Source: Isoetes taiwanensis
Lineage: Eukaryota; Streptophyta; Lycopodiopsida; Isoetales; Isoetaceae
Reading direction: 5' to 3'
Assembly: GCA_021234155.1 (NCBI GenBank)
Contig: JAJEKV010000026.1
Span: 2,916,001 to 2,980,000 of the forward strand
Length of the DNA stretch: 64,000 bases
Every line of letters starts with the position of its first letter. Within the stretch, counting starts at the first letter, position 1. The position numbers and the translations under genes were made by a program. The notes beneath the pieces are model-generated. The model did no database searches, had not been told where the DNA came from, and saw only the letters and a list, made by a program, of their open reading frames with translations. Below are positions 1-10,794 of this stretch, piece after piece.

Positions 1-1407
1 TTTATAAATCTCCTCAACAGTAGGCAAATTGGTAATACTCTGATTCATATCATCAGTATGACTTGTTGCTAGATTATTTGGAGTATTCTGAATCATGTCA
101 TAAAAAACATTAGCTTTGCTGGCAGTATTCGAGTCAAAGGCTTGTTGAGAGAAAAGCTCAGCATATTTAGAGCTAAAGAAATTGGAGATATCAGAGTGCT
201 TATCAAGACTGGTATTATCCTCAGTGGTGATTTTAGAGATATTGGATTTGAGCAGCCTATTCTTGGCAACCCTAAAAAAGAATTTAGAATTGCCTTTGTC
301 TAGATTGGCATGGTACTTTAGCTTGCATGAAATAGCAGCCCCTTTGGCTTCAAATTCTTCTATCAATTTAATTGAGTTTTCAAGATTTCCTTCCAGAAGA
401 TGCAGATTTGGATTAAGGAGATCATTTTGAAGTTGCATCCTGATATCCTTAATATCTTGCAGGTATTTAAATTTCTCAGCATTCTTTTGAGTTAGCTGAT
501 TTTTAGCCCAGCTTTTAATCCATCCCTTAGCAGCTTTGATATTGGCATAGAATTCCTTCATGGAAGTAGAGTTATTCAAACCAACTCTGGGAAGATTTAG
601 GTAGAAAGCTTTGAATTCAGCACAAAAAACCTCAGATCTCAAAAGAGAACAGTTAAATTTAAAAGGTATGTTACCTTGTCTCTTAGGAGAAATGTCATGC
701 TTTGTGGTTAAGAATTGAGGCTGATGATCAGAAATAGAGGTGCACTCATCACTAGTTACAAGGCAATTATCCCAAAAATCATTAGTCAAATTGGTGATAT
801 AGAACCTATCTAGCGCACAGAAGACTCTCTTGTTACCATCTTGTTTGTTACTCCAAGTGAATTTAGCAGTGGAAGAGGGGATATGATGCATGAGATGATT
901 GTCGATCAAATTATCCCAGGAGATCTTCTCACTAGAGGAGAGATTAAGTTGCTTCCCTACCTTAAGGTCCCAGGATGGAGTATTGTTGAAATCCCCCCCT
1001 AAAATCCAAGTTGAGATACTATGGTTTTGAAGCCAGCTATTTATGCTGCACCATTGAGTTTCTCTCTCTCTGGAATCAGTGGAAGCATAAATATTGATGA
1101 TTCCAAAAGTATTATCTGCAGAAGAGAAAGTGATAGCCTGCCATCTATTGCACGGACTATTAAATAAGGAAGTGTGCTTAAGGTTCTTCCAGATAATGCA
1201 TAAACCCCCTGAAGTACCTGTAGCTTCAATCCATATGGAGGCACTCCCTGGGGAAATCCAATCAGCTAAATTTGAGCATTCGAATTGAGGAAGTCTCAAT
1301 TCCTGAAGCATGATAATATCAGCATTGTATTGCTTAATTTGAGCTATTGCTCTTCTTCTTTTAAGGGGGCCTTTAATCCCCCTTAAATTCCATGATAAAA
1401 TCTTCAT
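1..1407 (-). CDS. LINE ORF2, N-terminal AP-endonuclease part (continues off left edge)
   Basis: A 469-codon frame, open from the ATG at 1407 to the window edge, encodes the start of a plant L1-type LINE ORF2. The protein nicks target DNA and then copies the element RNA. Endonuclease landmarks are visible: SWNLRG at residues 5-10, the metal-binding Glu in MLQE (E36), GGDFN at 137-141, LDRFYI at 199-204 and the catalytic SDH at 226-228. A charged linker follows; the reverse transcriptase lies beyond the window. No stop or frameshift is seen, so this part could still be functional. The start lies 44 bp downstream of the inferred original ORF1 stop (1451-1453), as in two-ORF LINEs. Domain order and motifs are seen; activity is inferred. 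Confidence 0.9.
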   Translation of the reverse strand, partial: MKILSWNLRGIKGPLKRRRAIAQIKQYNADIIMLQELRLPQFECSNLADWISPGSASIWIEATGTSGGLCIIWKNLKHTSLFNSPCNRWQAITFSSADNTFGIINIYASTDSRERETQWCSINSWLQNHSISTWILGGDFNNTPSWDLKVGKQLNLSSSEKISWDNLIDNHLMHHIPSSTAKFTWSNKQDGNKRVFCALDRFYITNLTNDFWDNCLVTSDECTSISDHQPQFLTTKHDISPKRQGNIPFKFNCSLLRSEVFCAEFKAFYLNLPRVGLNNSTSMKEFYANIKAAKGWIKSWAKNQLTQKNAEKFKYLQDIKDIRMQLQNDLLNPNLHLLEGNLENSIKLIEEFEAKGAAISCKLKYHANLDKGNSKFFFRVAKNRLLKSNISKITTEDNTSLDKHSDISNFFSSKYAELFSQQAFDSNTASKANVFYDMIQNTPNNLATSHTDDMNQSITNLPTVEEIYK

Positions 1408-1519
1408 TGCATGAGACTAGGAAAAATGAGAGGCTGAGATTAATGGTTTCTCAATTTTTTCTTTTCCCTAGTATTAGCTGCAGGAGTTTCAGATAAGGCT
1501 TGGCCTTTTTTATGTTTAA

Positions 1520-1794
1520 GGGTAAGAGCATGTTAGGGCCTACATGTTTTGGAAACTACCTAGAAAATACTCTGGGTAGTCAAAGATGATGATATATTTG
1601 AGTTCTTAACATCTTCTTGACATCACAAAGTACCTTACAACATGTACGTACTACTACTCTTGAACATAACACAATTTCTTTTAGTCAATCTTGTAGTCTA
1701 GGTACTTTAAAATACAATTATGTACTTGCACAGAAGTACACAGAAAAGTACCTTTTTGGTAATTTTTTATGTAGGCCCTAACATGCTTTCACCC
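1520..1794. mobile_element. Small TIR element (MITE), copy A, inside LINE ORF1
   Basis: 275 bp with terminal inverted repeats of about 26 bp: GGGTAAGAGCATGTTAGGG at the left and the complement of GGGTGAAAGCATGTTAGGG at the right (two mismatches over 26 bp). It is flanked by a 4-bp direct repeat TTAA (1516-1519 and 1795-1798). It has no coding capacity. Ends and internal GTACC/GTACT motifs match the 321-bp copies at 51,527 and 57,839, so it is probably a shortened member of that family. A transposase source is not visible. Confidence 0.85.
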
Positions 1795-3913
1795 TTAACT
1801 TTTTCCCCCTTTTGCAGTTTGAGGAATTTGGCTTATCAATCAATCTATCAGGGGACATGTGCAGGAAAGAGTCATCTTCCCAGTTGGCTGCACTAAAAGT
1901 GTTGGGATCAGAGTTTTCCTTAATATTACTAAACTCATGATTATCTGAGGAATGTGAGCACTCCCAAAATTTGGACTTACAACAATCGAGATCTAACATT
2001 AAATTAGGATTTTTTAAATTATCAGGGACTAGACATGCTTGCCTGGCAGTGAGTTGATCCAAATCCTTTTTGCTTGCATCCTGCTCATTGTTCCCTTGAT
2101 CTTGCAGCCCTTGCATTTCTGTATCACTGTCAACTGAATTTCTGGCTATATCTGCATTGGAGCCATGACTGTTTATATTTAGAAGCTCCTGTCTTGTTTC
2201 CAGTCTTGTTTCCAGTATGTCACCTCTTTTTTCTGTATCCATCACTTCAACTGCATCTCCATCAAAGGTCTTCTGATTAGTATGCTCACCACTATCTTGA
2301 GAACTTTGCAAAGAATCTTTAATGACCAAGGTAGTGTAGTCCATATCTTGCTGCAATTCTGCTAACTGGACTGCAATGACTGGGGAAAGTCCACCAAAGT
2401 TATCAGAAGGAATTGGTTGGGAAATAATATTGGGAGAGAGATCAATGAGATCCGGTTCCTGGTTTGTTAAGGTGGGAGAGCTTAAGGATGAAGGAACGAA
2501 GGCAATTGGCTCCAATGTGTCTGCACAGAAATCTTCAGATAAATCAGTTAGAACATTAAAGGTGTTAGAACAAAAAACCTTTGAAGATATATCATTTGAT
2601 GAAGTCTCATTAGAGGTGTTGGCAGCAATTTCCTGATTTGTTGGTGAGGAGCATTCCTGAGGTAGAAAATTTGGAGAATCAATGGCAATGGCTTTCTTTG
2701 TAAAAACCTGCTCAGTTTCCTTGTCTGGCTCAGAAATTGTCACTTTCTTTGCATTGGAGGCATCAGATACAGTGTTTTGCTCAGTATTTTCATTATGTAT
2801 AATTAATGGAACCTCATTTCCATTGATATTTTGGTGAGGTGCTTTGACAGAAGTCTTATCTCTGCAGTTGTTGTTGTTGAAGCCAATTTGTCGAGTAGAC
2901 TTTCCTTTATCTCTTTGATATGGTCCCAAGGTTGACTGTATAACAATTCCCTTGTTATATTGCTTGCGCTGCAGATCGAGCATAGCAGATTTTTTGCTAG
3001 ATTCCAAGATGGAATTCAAGGTGTTATGAAGATCCAGAGTGCAGCTAGACAATGGAGCCTTTCCCTTTAATAGCATCCTGTCTTGATTTTTAACCTGTTT
3101 TGATCAATCTGCTGAGGTCTGCTCTTGCAAGTTAAATTTCTCAGTGGAAACCTTGTTGCTTGTTTTAAGGTTATCCACATTACCCCTATTCAAAACATTT
3201 ACTTTGACAAAGGGTTGAGATAGAGAAGAAAAACCAGACCGAGAAGAGAAACCAGAGAATTGACTCAAAGATGAAGCTTTGGCAGTGTTTTCTGCTAATT
3301 TGGCTTGGGCCAAATTTCTTTTCCTTTGTATTCTTCTGAAGCTGCCATTACTATTCCTGTAGCTATTGTTATCCATGTACTTCTCATCATGCAGAACATG
3401 TTTGCCCTGCTGGCTGGGAACCTGAACATGACCTTGACATTGATGATGTGGGGGTAAGTCCAAATTCCCAGTATTTGAATGACCTGCTTTCTCTGAAGAT
3501 TTTGAGCAATAAGAACTAGAGAAATGCCTGGAATTGCAATTAATGCATAGGTTTGGTAGACCTACCCATCTAAGTTGAAAGGAAGCATTTGATCCAAAGA
3601 AATCAGTGAAGGGGATGGAGATGGGAATTGGCTTGGAACAGTCAACTTGGACATAGCACCTTGGTGGCTTAGTAAGAAAGAATTCAGAGGCAATGTATGT
3701 TCCAACTGAGTTGAAGATTTTTGAGAAACAATCTTCATGCCAGTAGATTGGGCTTAGATCATTCATTTGGACATGAGCAATGCAAAGCTTATCAAAATCC
3801 GAGAGAGTGAGATTGGGAGCCCATTTTAAAAAGTGAAGTTGAAAGGCATCACAAGTGGCTCGACCTGTTTTAAGAAGGTAGTTGGCAGTTCTTGGAGATC
3901 CACACTCAATCAT
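1778..3913 (-). pseudogene. LINE ORF1 (nucleic-acid binding protein), nonsense plus insertion
   Basis: ORF1 of the same LINE. Residues 1-269 (3913-3104) resemble the DUF4283-type region of plant LINE ORF1, ending in a zinc-knuckle-like cluster (CINCNSRHFSSSYC) that departs from the standard CX2CX4HX4C spacing. The second block (3076-1778) is a 432-residue acidic, Ser/Asn-rich region. The blocks are in the same frame, separated by one TGA at 3104-3106 and nine further codons, so this is a simple nonsense mutation. The C-terminus now stops inside the small TIR element at 1520-1794; without that insert the frame would run to a TGA at 1451-1453. Upstream of 3913 the frame stays open for about 36 codons without an ATG, which suggests a 5'-truncated copy. 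Confidence 0.8.
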
Positions 3914-4860
3914 GATATAGGGGAAATTTAGCCAGAAGATGGAGTTTATGATAATGCGGGTCCAAGCACAATATAGTGGGTCAAAAAAGTCAGTTTTCGA
4001 ACTATGAAAGTAGTTGGAAAATTAGTGGGAAATTTAGGTTGTATTTTGAATTTTCCGAAGTTAACGGGGAAAGGGAGGGCTCGGAACGAAATACCAAGAA
4101 TGGGAGATGGGAGGGAATTCGTTTGCTGCCGAATCTTCTGGGTCCATTCTGATTCAACATCCCACTTCCGTTACACAGCTAAAGCGGCCTCAAGTTTTCT
4201 CCTATCCTCAGGTTTTTCCCTCAGTTTTTTCCCTCAGGTTTGTCTTCCCTCAGGTCTTTCCCTCAGGTTTTTCTTCCGGCCCTGCTAATTCTCTAGTTTA
4301 TGACTCTCAAGTTTTTTTGCCCTGAAACTTTCTCTCATTCCATCAAAGGATTAGAATGGGGATTTCTTTTTTATTGTCCACGTTTGTGCTACAAGCAGGA
4401 ACAAGGGAAAAGGCAAATGCAGTTTCTTTCTTTTCTTGTTAAACTTGGCGTTTATTTCTTATTGGGTAATGTAGTGATGAGTCTTAATTTCATACATGTT
4501 GTGGTCATCTCTCTAGATAGCTTGTTGGGTAATGCTGGAACTTAAGTTTTCACATGCATTGTTGATCTCTCTTGGCAGGGAAAATCCAGGACTATAATAG
4601 ATCTTGTGCACATAAAGCATCTCTAGCCAATTGTTACAAAACCGTTAGTTTTAATTCAAGCTAGCCATATCTAACTTTAAATTCTTGCTCTGATTTATTA
4701 TGAGAATTTATAAGTCCATGTTATATCTTTTGCATTACACTATTACTCTATGATTGTAGGAAATTTGAAAAAGACAACGCTGCCTCTCTTCTTGTGTACA
4801 ATTAGTTGTGCATATTTTTGAATGTTTATGCAAATTTAGTTAAGCCTTGTCTTACTGATG
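3914..4860. other. Non-coding stretch with a short degenerate T/C repeat
   Basis: No gene is recognised. From about 4197 to 4280 a degenerate tandem repeat of a CCCTCAGGTTTTT-like unit gives misleading open frames on the plus strand. Confidence 0.4.
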
Positions 4861-5011
4861 TGCATGTAGGTAGTTGTATCTCATGGAGTCAGTTCCAAGC
4901 GATGCAATTCCAGATTTGAGCAACAGAGGTTTGACCTTTAAGGAGTTATATAAATCGAGGAAAGGAATGTTGATGACAATGACATGCGGAGGATGTGGGG
5001 TCCAAAGGTAA

Positions 5012-5260
5012 ATGGCAAGTCTTGTTACGTGTTCAAAGTTGTTGAAAGAAAACAAGAAGGAGGAGTTCCTATTGCTATATAAGAAAATAATACATGATAG
5101 AAAGAAGGTTTTAGGAGGGCGTGTGCCTCAAGCATTGGCAAGAGCATTTCTCTTGCATTGCAATGGTCGTGGAAATAAATTGGATGAGTTTCTACAAGCA
5201 TGCAAAGTCAGCAAAGAAAGAGTAGAGCACTTTCAAACAAAGACTATGACGATGGGCTGA
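5012..5260 (+). CDS. Unrecognised short ORF, possible exon
   Basis: An 82-codon plus-strand frame, charged and helix-like in composition (for example KKEEFLLLYKKII and GGRVPQALARAFLL). I do not recognise a family. A second coding-like frame overlaps its 5' end (ATG at 4881, MESVPSDAIPDLSN), so this may be part of a spliced or decayed gene. It lies on the same strand as the HAD-like gene 2 kb downstream, but no continuous splice model links them. Confidence 0.2.
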   Translation: MASLVTCSKLLKENKKEEFLLLYKKIIHDRKKVLGGRVPQALARAFLLHCNGRGNKLDEFLQACKVSKERVEHFQTKTMTMG

Positions 5261-5900
5261 AAAAGCGGGACAGCAAATGTTGTTTCTCAACGACATTGTC
5301 TCCAATTGCGTCAGTGCTTGTTGAGAAGCCCTCTTCACAAATCTTTATTAGCTCTAATGTGACATGTAAGACCAAGGTGAATGATGCCAATTATGAAAAA
5401 AAGATACCAGGTACTATTTGATTCTTGTTTCTCTATTTTGTAGCTAATTTCTTAACCACTGAGGTCATAGCAGCTTCTTATATTCAATTACTATGTTTAT
5501 CTTTAGCTACATAAATTAATTTTTAGCTGTAGCTACATGGAGTTGAAGTAGTTGTTGTATTCATAGTTAGAGGCATGTTGTTGTAAGGTATAATTGCATG
5601 TTTTAAGCCAAAGTTGAAGCTCATAGGTAGAATCATGTAGTTATGAGTTGCGGCTACAAGCTTAAGCTTAGTCACATGTTGTAGTTGATATTTACAACCA
5701 TTTTGATTATTCCAAATGCGGTGTGCATTGCACCGAAGCTTACAGATTGCTTGTTGCGGATGCACCACACCTTACTAGTTCTGATCCTCGGTCTTAGCCA
5801 TAGTGCACCATGCCTTAGTAGTTGCAGTTTGATCCAAATCGTAGTGAGAGAGTGTATCGGCGATTCTGACTTGCACCTTGTGTCTTCTAGCTCAAGTCAC

Positions 5901-5958
5901 AGCTTGCAGCTTGTGTCCTATAGTTGCAGCTTGTGTCATATAGTTGCAGCTTGTGTCC
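5901..5958. repeat. Three copies of a 20-bp tandem repeat
   Basis: The unit TATAGTTGCAGCTTGTGTCC, with one-base variants, is repeated about three times head to tail. It sits in otherwise featureless sequence. Confidence 0.7.
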
Positions 5959-6354
5959 TTTGCCATCGAGATGCTCTGAAGCTATAGGCCAAGCTTTTGC
6001 AGATCACCATAATGAGCACTCAAACTCTTGCCGATAGGTCGGTTAATCTTCCGCCCCATTGACTCCATGTAATTCAAGTTTATTCACGCCTAAAGCAATA
6101 GAGCAAAATGTTAGAGCTTTCTTTCTTTATACTAGATGGCAAGATGCTTGACCTTTTTTCAATAGAGCAAGATGTTTTGCATGTACTTGCACCTTCATTC
6201 CATCAATTGTTTATCTAATTTAAGATTCTAATTTAATTATCTCTTGTATTTCAGAAATGTCAAGGATATTGAAGGAGTGGATTTCTACTGCGAGAACATG
6301 ATGTCAATAAAGTGACTATTGAACCGCAAATGAAAGAGGGATAAGTGCGCTGTC

Positions 6355-6648
6355 ATGAAAGAAAATATTAAAGGTCTAGAGGCTAGGGAGGTTCGTGTAG
6401 CCAATGACATTAAAAAGTACCAAGATTTAATCACAAAGCTCTCAAGTGCAAATAAGGAGGGCGTTGAGGCAGTAATTGACCTACAAAAAAGGGAGCTTGA
6501 AGAGTTGCGTCTAGCTTTGAAGCAAGCTCTCGATGACTTATTAACTGTGGAGATTTCCAGAGATGTCGAGTTGGAGCAGCTAAACAAATTGAGACCCTGC
6601 CTTACAAGGCTTTTGGCATCTCGATCCAAAGATGTGCCAACCTTTTGA
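6355..6648 (+). CDS. Unrecognised coiled-coil ORF, possible terminal exon
   Basis: A 97-codon frame rich in Glu, Lys and Leu with heptad spacing (KKYQDLITKLSSANKEG, LQKRELEELRLALKQ), so probably coiled coil. The frame is open a little upstream of the ATG, and a plausible acceptor (TTGTATTTCAG) lies at about 6245-6255, so it may be an exon rather than a whole gene. No family is recognised. It is 0.7 kb upstream of the HAD-like gene on the same strand. Confidence 0.3.
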   Translation: MKENIKGLEAREVRVANDIKKYQDLITKLSSANKEGVEAVIDLQKRELEELRLALKQALDDLLTVEISRDVELEQLNKLRPCLTRLLASRSKDVPTF

Positions 6649-7359
6649 GTTCGATCCTTGTTTGCCTACCCAAACACCGGCCGTTGTTGATAGTTTGAAG
6701 GAAGCTTGAGCATTAATTTGAGCCAAGCATGCCCATTTTGTTCTGTGTCACTCAAATCGGATGAGATGCTCTTGCCAATCATTATTGTCGAAAGTGCATA
6801 ACACACATATCATGTGGCATGTTGCGTGAAGCGCATTTCGTAGCATCTTCCAATTTCATATGTTTTACGAATGAATTAATCTAACGGCGTTTTGTTTTGC
6901 GGTTGCTCTACATTATGTTGTTATATTTAATTGTGGACATACCATGTCAAAATCATGGCTGTCGTTTCTTGGATTAAAGGGGTGCCGTGAGTCGAAGATT
7001 AGCATAACGCTAGATTCGCATGGTTGGTTTGTTTTCATTTATTTTCAGCTCACGCTAGGTACTTAATGATTGTTACTTACATATGGAAATAGAGAAATTG
7101 ACAATGAAAGGTGTTAGCTCCCACCCCCAAGATCCGTATCATATCCCAAGGATCATAAACTTATGCCGAGATGTTTGAGCACCGATTAACAGATTGGGAA
7201 GGGCGTGATGGACAATATTTCTTACAAAGAGCGTAAGGACAATAATGGTAACAAAAGTTGTTAATATTTTCTAATGTGCGAGGATTTTCAAAAAATATGA
7301 CCATGTGTATTTTATTATACATATGCAACACGAGATAGTCAAGGGCAATCAACAACCGT

Positions 7360-8840
7360 ATGGAAGTTCACGATAACTGCAAAAACCTGATTTCTGTTGA
7401 AGACAATGAACCAAACACTGCAGTCTTGTTTCCCCAAGGTAATTATATGTAATTTTGCTAGGGTATTCTTTACACGGATCTGTGACAGAAAATGTTTTAA
7501 GTTGTTTGACAGGTGGTTTGGTTAAACTTTAGTGGTAGTGTCCAGTTGCATGGTTGGTTAAACTGTAGTGCTAGGGTCATGTTGCATGGACTGTTACAGG
7601 GATGCAAGTGGTTTGACTTACTTACTTTGTTTATTTATGTTGGTTATTGTCACATCAGATAATAGCACTAATGATGTAGTGTCTAAAGGCCCCCAACCAG
7701 AAGCCTCAAATGGGAAAGATGCCAAATACAATTGCCTCATCCCCTTTGAAAGAAAACATGATGTCTTGCAATCCACCTAACAATGGAAAGACTGCTTCTT
7801 GTCGATCAAAATTAGCTAACTCCATTGGGCCAGGTAGTGTCTTAACTTTGGGATTGTATAGTAATGACACATGATCATAACTGAGATGTAGCGGTTATCT
7901 ATAGGAGACAATAGGGTAGTTGTTGCAGGAAAGAATGACAATCTCGGTGAAGTTCGCACTCCATCGCGTAGCCCAATCTTGAAGACAAGGAATGGAACAT
8001 CTTATCCGTCACAATATGAAGAGTCCATTTCACCTGGTAAAATGTTCTCCTATTAGATTGATTTTAAATTTATTTGTTTGAATATATGCTGAAATTTACA
8101 TTCTACTGTAGGAAATACAATAAGTTTAGCAACCAGAAAAAGTAAACGGGGGGAGGCATTTGGTAGTCCTTCCATGTCCCCATGTACTAAAAGGATCAAA
8201 TCACACAAGAAGCTTCTTATTTTTGAGCTTGATGGTGTTTTGTTGAAGCTATTTGAGAATACGGAACCATTGCCCAGCTGTGTCATGGATGGTGCAGAAC
8301 TAAAGCACCTCAATCATACAAAGTTAGCTGTGTTGCGTCCGAGGGCAAGGGATCTTCTAGATTGGTGTTTGGAGCACTTTGAGATTGCTGTTTGGACAAG
8401 ATTGAGCAGCACGGCGGCCAATTTTATTATTAATCAAATGTTTCAACAAGCTGTCAAACAGAAATTACATTTTACTTGGTCTTCAAGAAAGTGCACAAAC
8501 ACATCATTCAAGATTGATAGAAAGCCTATTATGTTGAAGGAGTTGAGCAAGGTATATCAGGAATCAAAGGGAGTGTGGAATGAAAAGAATACATTGTTAA
8601 TAGATGATATGTTGTACCATGGTTTCAAAAAACAATCCGCATTCAATGGTATGTCCCAATACTTACCAACCATCTCGAATAGATGGTGACTTCCTCTACG
8701 AACATTTGAGACCTTGGCTGGAAGGATTATTAGAAAATGAAAGTGTGGAAGTCTATGCGAAAGCAAATCCATTGACCAACTTTCTGGATAAGGTTTCTAA
8801 AAGAGCAGTGGACATTCTCAAGAAATATCGGTATCATTGA
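7360..8840 (+). pseudogene. HAD/FCP1-like (NIF-domain) protein gene, four exons, two frameshifts
   Basis: Predicted exons are 7360-7438, 7659-7833, 7929-8036 and 8112-8840, each intron with GT-AG ends and all in phase 1, which argues for a real host gene. The ATG at 7360 follows an in-frame stop. About 110 N-terminal residues are Ser/Asn/Lys rich; exon 4 encodes an FCP1/SCP-type HAD domain with LLIFELDGVLL, FEIAVWTRLSS, NTLLIDDM and EHLRPWLEGLL. The layout resembles a plant HAD clade with a diverged DxDG motif. Here the usual nucleophile Asp is Glu (ELDG), so phosphatase activity is doubtful. Two frameshifts sit in A-runs: 7724-7726 in exon 2 and 8627-8632 in exon 4; removing one A from each restores the frame. 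These may be assembly errors, in which case the gene is intact. Confidence 0.75.
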
Positions 8841-10100
8841 CATTGAGTGAGTGGAAGACTATGAAGCTCAAGTATTTTTGATACGTGTCATTTGAACACC
8901 TAATTAAATTGTTTTTGTTCAATGACTATTTGGCTTTTGCCTTACATTTGTATTTGGCTTTTGCCTCACATTTTTATCAAATGATGGTTTTCAGCAGATT
9001 TTTATGGAAATGCTTTGTTTATAGTGCAAATGGTAATGTGCATCTCTGCTTCTTCTTAGAACATAATGTGTATTGACATGGAACTGGCCCTGTAAGTCCC
9101 TGCATATTCATTGGACACTGCTGGTATTAGAAACTGTACTCCAAAACCATGTGCAGAAGGAAAGATTGTACAGTATTTACATGGCAACACAAAGCATGTG
9201 CATATGAATGAAGCAAAGAAATCCGTTCTCGCATTTTGTAGATTGGAAGCAGGAAAACATTAGATCCATATTTGCATCGAAGAGAGAATTGAGGTCTAGG
9301 CTGGATACTTAATATCTGAATGCTATCAAATTTAGAAAGATCATTCCTGCAGGTTGCTAATGGAATTGCTCATATCCAAAGCATACAGCCATTGTTTTCA
9401 AGACTTTTTGTAGAGTCCTTGTGAGTAGCAAGCTAAAAGATTAAGGCAATTGCTTTCACTAAATTATGCACAAGCATTTTGGTATCTAAACCCTATGCTA
9501 CAGTAATAACATGGTCGAGGCTTTTGCATGCAATTAACTTGCTCAATAAGCATTCAATAGGTAATGTCATGATGTAGAAGTCCTAAGTAGAAGTTGTGTT
9601 TACAAGTGAAGCATTTCTGAACTTGTATTAAAGAAAACTTGTATTAAAGAAAACTTGTATTAATCGTGTATTACAGTGGAATGTTTTTTAGATGTTGCAT
9701 GCTATGTCAAGCATGTATGTGCAAGAATAGCATATCTTTGAGCAAAGATCTTTGAGCAAAGATCTTTGAGAATTGTATGGATCGGATCATTAGAATAATA
9801 ACATCAAAAGGAAAATAGAAGTCAGAATTCAACAGAACTTAAAGACTGCTTCCTTTAACAGAACATAAACAATGAACACATATGTAAAACCATATTATAT
9901 TATATTAGTCAACCTGTTTACAAAAATGCCATAAGGCTTTCACATACCAAAAAAAAAAACAGTTATATCATGATAAATCCGTCAACATTTTACAGGAACA
10001 CCCAGTACACATATTCACAACCCTGTTCTGTAGCCGAAAAACTAAAAAGCATAAGATACTATTCTATACTTTATAGTAGACTGCAGATCACTCTAATCAA
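8841..10100. other. Non-coding stretch
   Basis: AT-rich sequence after the HAD-like gene. Only minor direct repeats are seen, near 9620-9665 (ACTTGTATTAAAGAAA units) and 9735-9770 (GATCTTTGAGCAAA units). No gene is supported. Confidence 0.4.
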
Positions 10101-10376
10101 GGCATCTTCAAATGAATTTTGAGGCCACCGCCTCCATCAACTTCAATCTTCATCTTGAGAAGGCGTTCCTCATGGAAGCGTGAACGATCTATCCAATCTT
10201 CGCACTTTTTCAGAAATATCAACTCCTTCTGTTTGCAAAACCATCACCTGGGAACAACTGAACCGAGCTCTTGCACTAAGTTTTTGAAGTTTTTGGGAAG
10301 AACCGACAGATTCCTCCATTGGCCTCTTTTCGGTGATCTTAATCCGCTTCATCTCTAGAGTCGTGAAGCAATGCAA
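10099..10376 (-). pseudogene. Possible terminal exon of an unknown minus-strand gene
   Basis: A minus-strand frame from 10,376 (68 codons, containing VLQTEGVDISEKV) passes into another frame at an A-run near 10,208. There it continues with a coherent sequence (RSRFHEERLLKMKIEVDG) to a stop near 10,099. Removing one A joins the two parts, so this looks like a coding segment with a one-base homopolymer insertion. The composition is protein-like, but I do not recognise the family. No upstream exon is found before the repeats at 10.5 kb. Confidence 0.3.
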
Positions 10377-10555
10377 TCCGACCGTTCGCTATTTATTCAA
10401 AATTTTGCATGCGTAAATGAATAGTCATCCTATATAGATCCTATATCTAGGAACTTATTATCCCAGCATCTAAAAGGTAGCCTATAATAAAAGCTCGATA
10501 GGACCTATATAAGGATAGATCCTTAGAATATTCTACTTTTATTTGTTTTAAGAAA

Positions 10556-10680
10556 ATGTCAAGTTGTCTCATGCCATGTCAAGTTGTCTCATGCCATGCC
10601 AAGTTGTCTCATGCCATGCCAAGTTGTCTCATGCCATGTCATCATGCCATGTTGTTTCATGCCATGTCGTCATGCCATGT
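10556..10680. repeat. 20-bp tandem repeats (CATGCCATG type)
   Basis: About four copies of CAAGTTGTCTCATGCCATGY, then degenerate CATGCCATG copies. A 30-bp direct repeat beginning CTTAGAATATTCTAC brackets the block (10,522 and 10,721). Confidence 0.85.
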
Positions 10681-10794
10681 GGACAAGTACCGTCATCATG
10701 TGCCAGTCCAAGTGGCAGTGCTTAGAATATTCTACTTTTATTTGTTTTAAAAAATGTTACATCTCTAAGCCAAGTTGTTTCATGCCATGTCATC

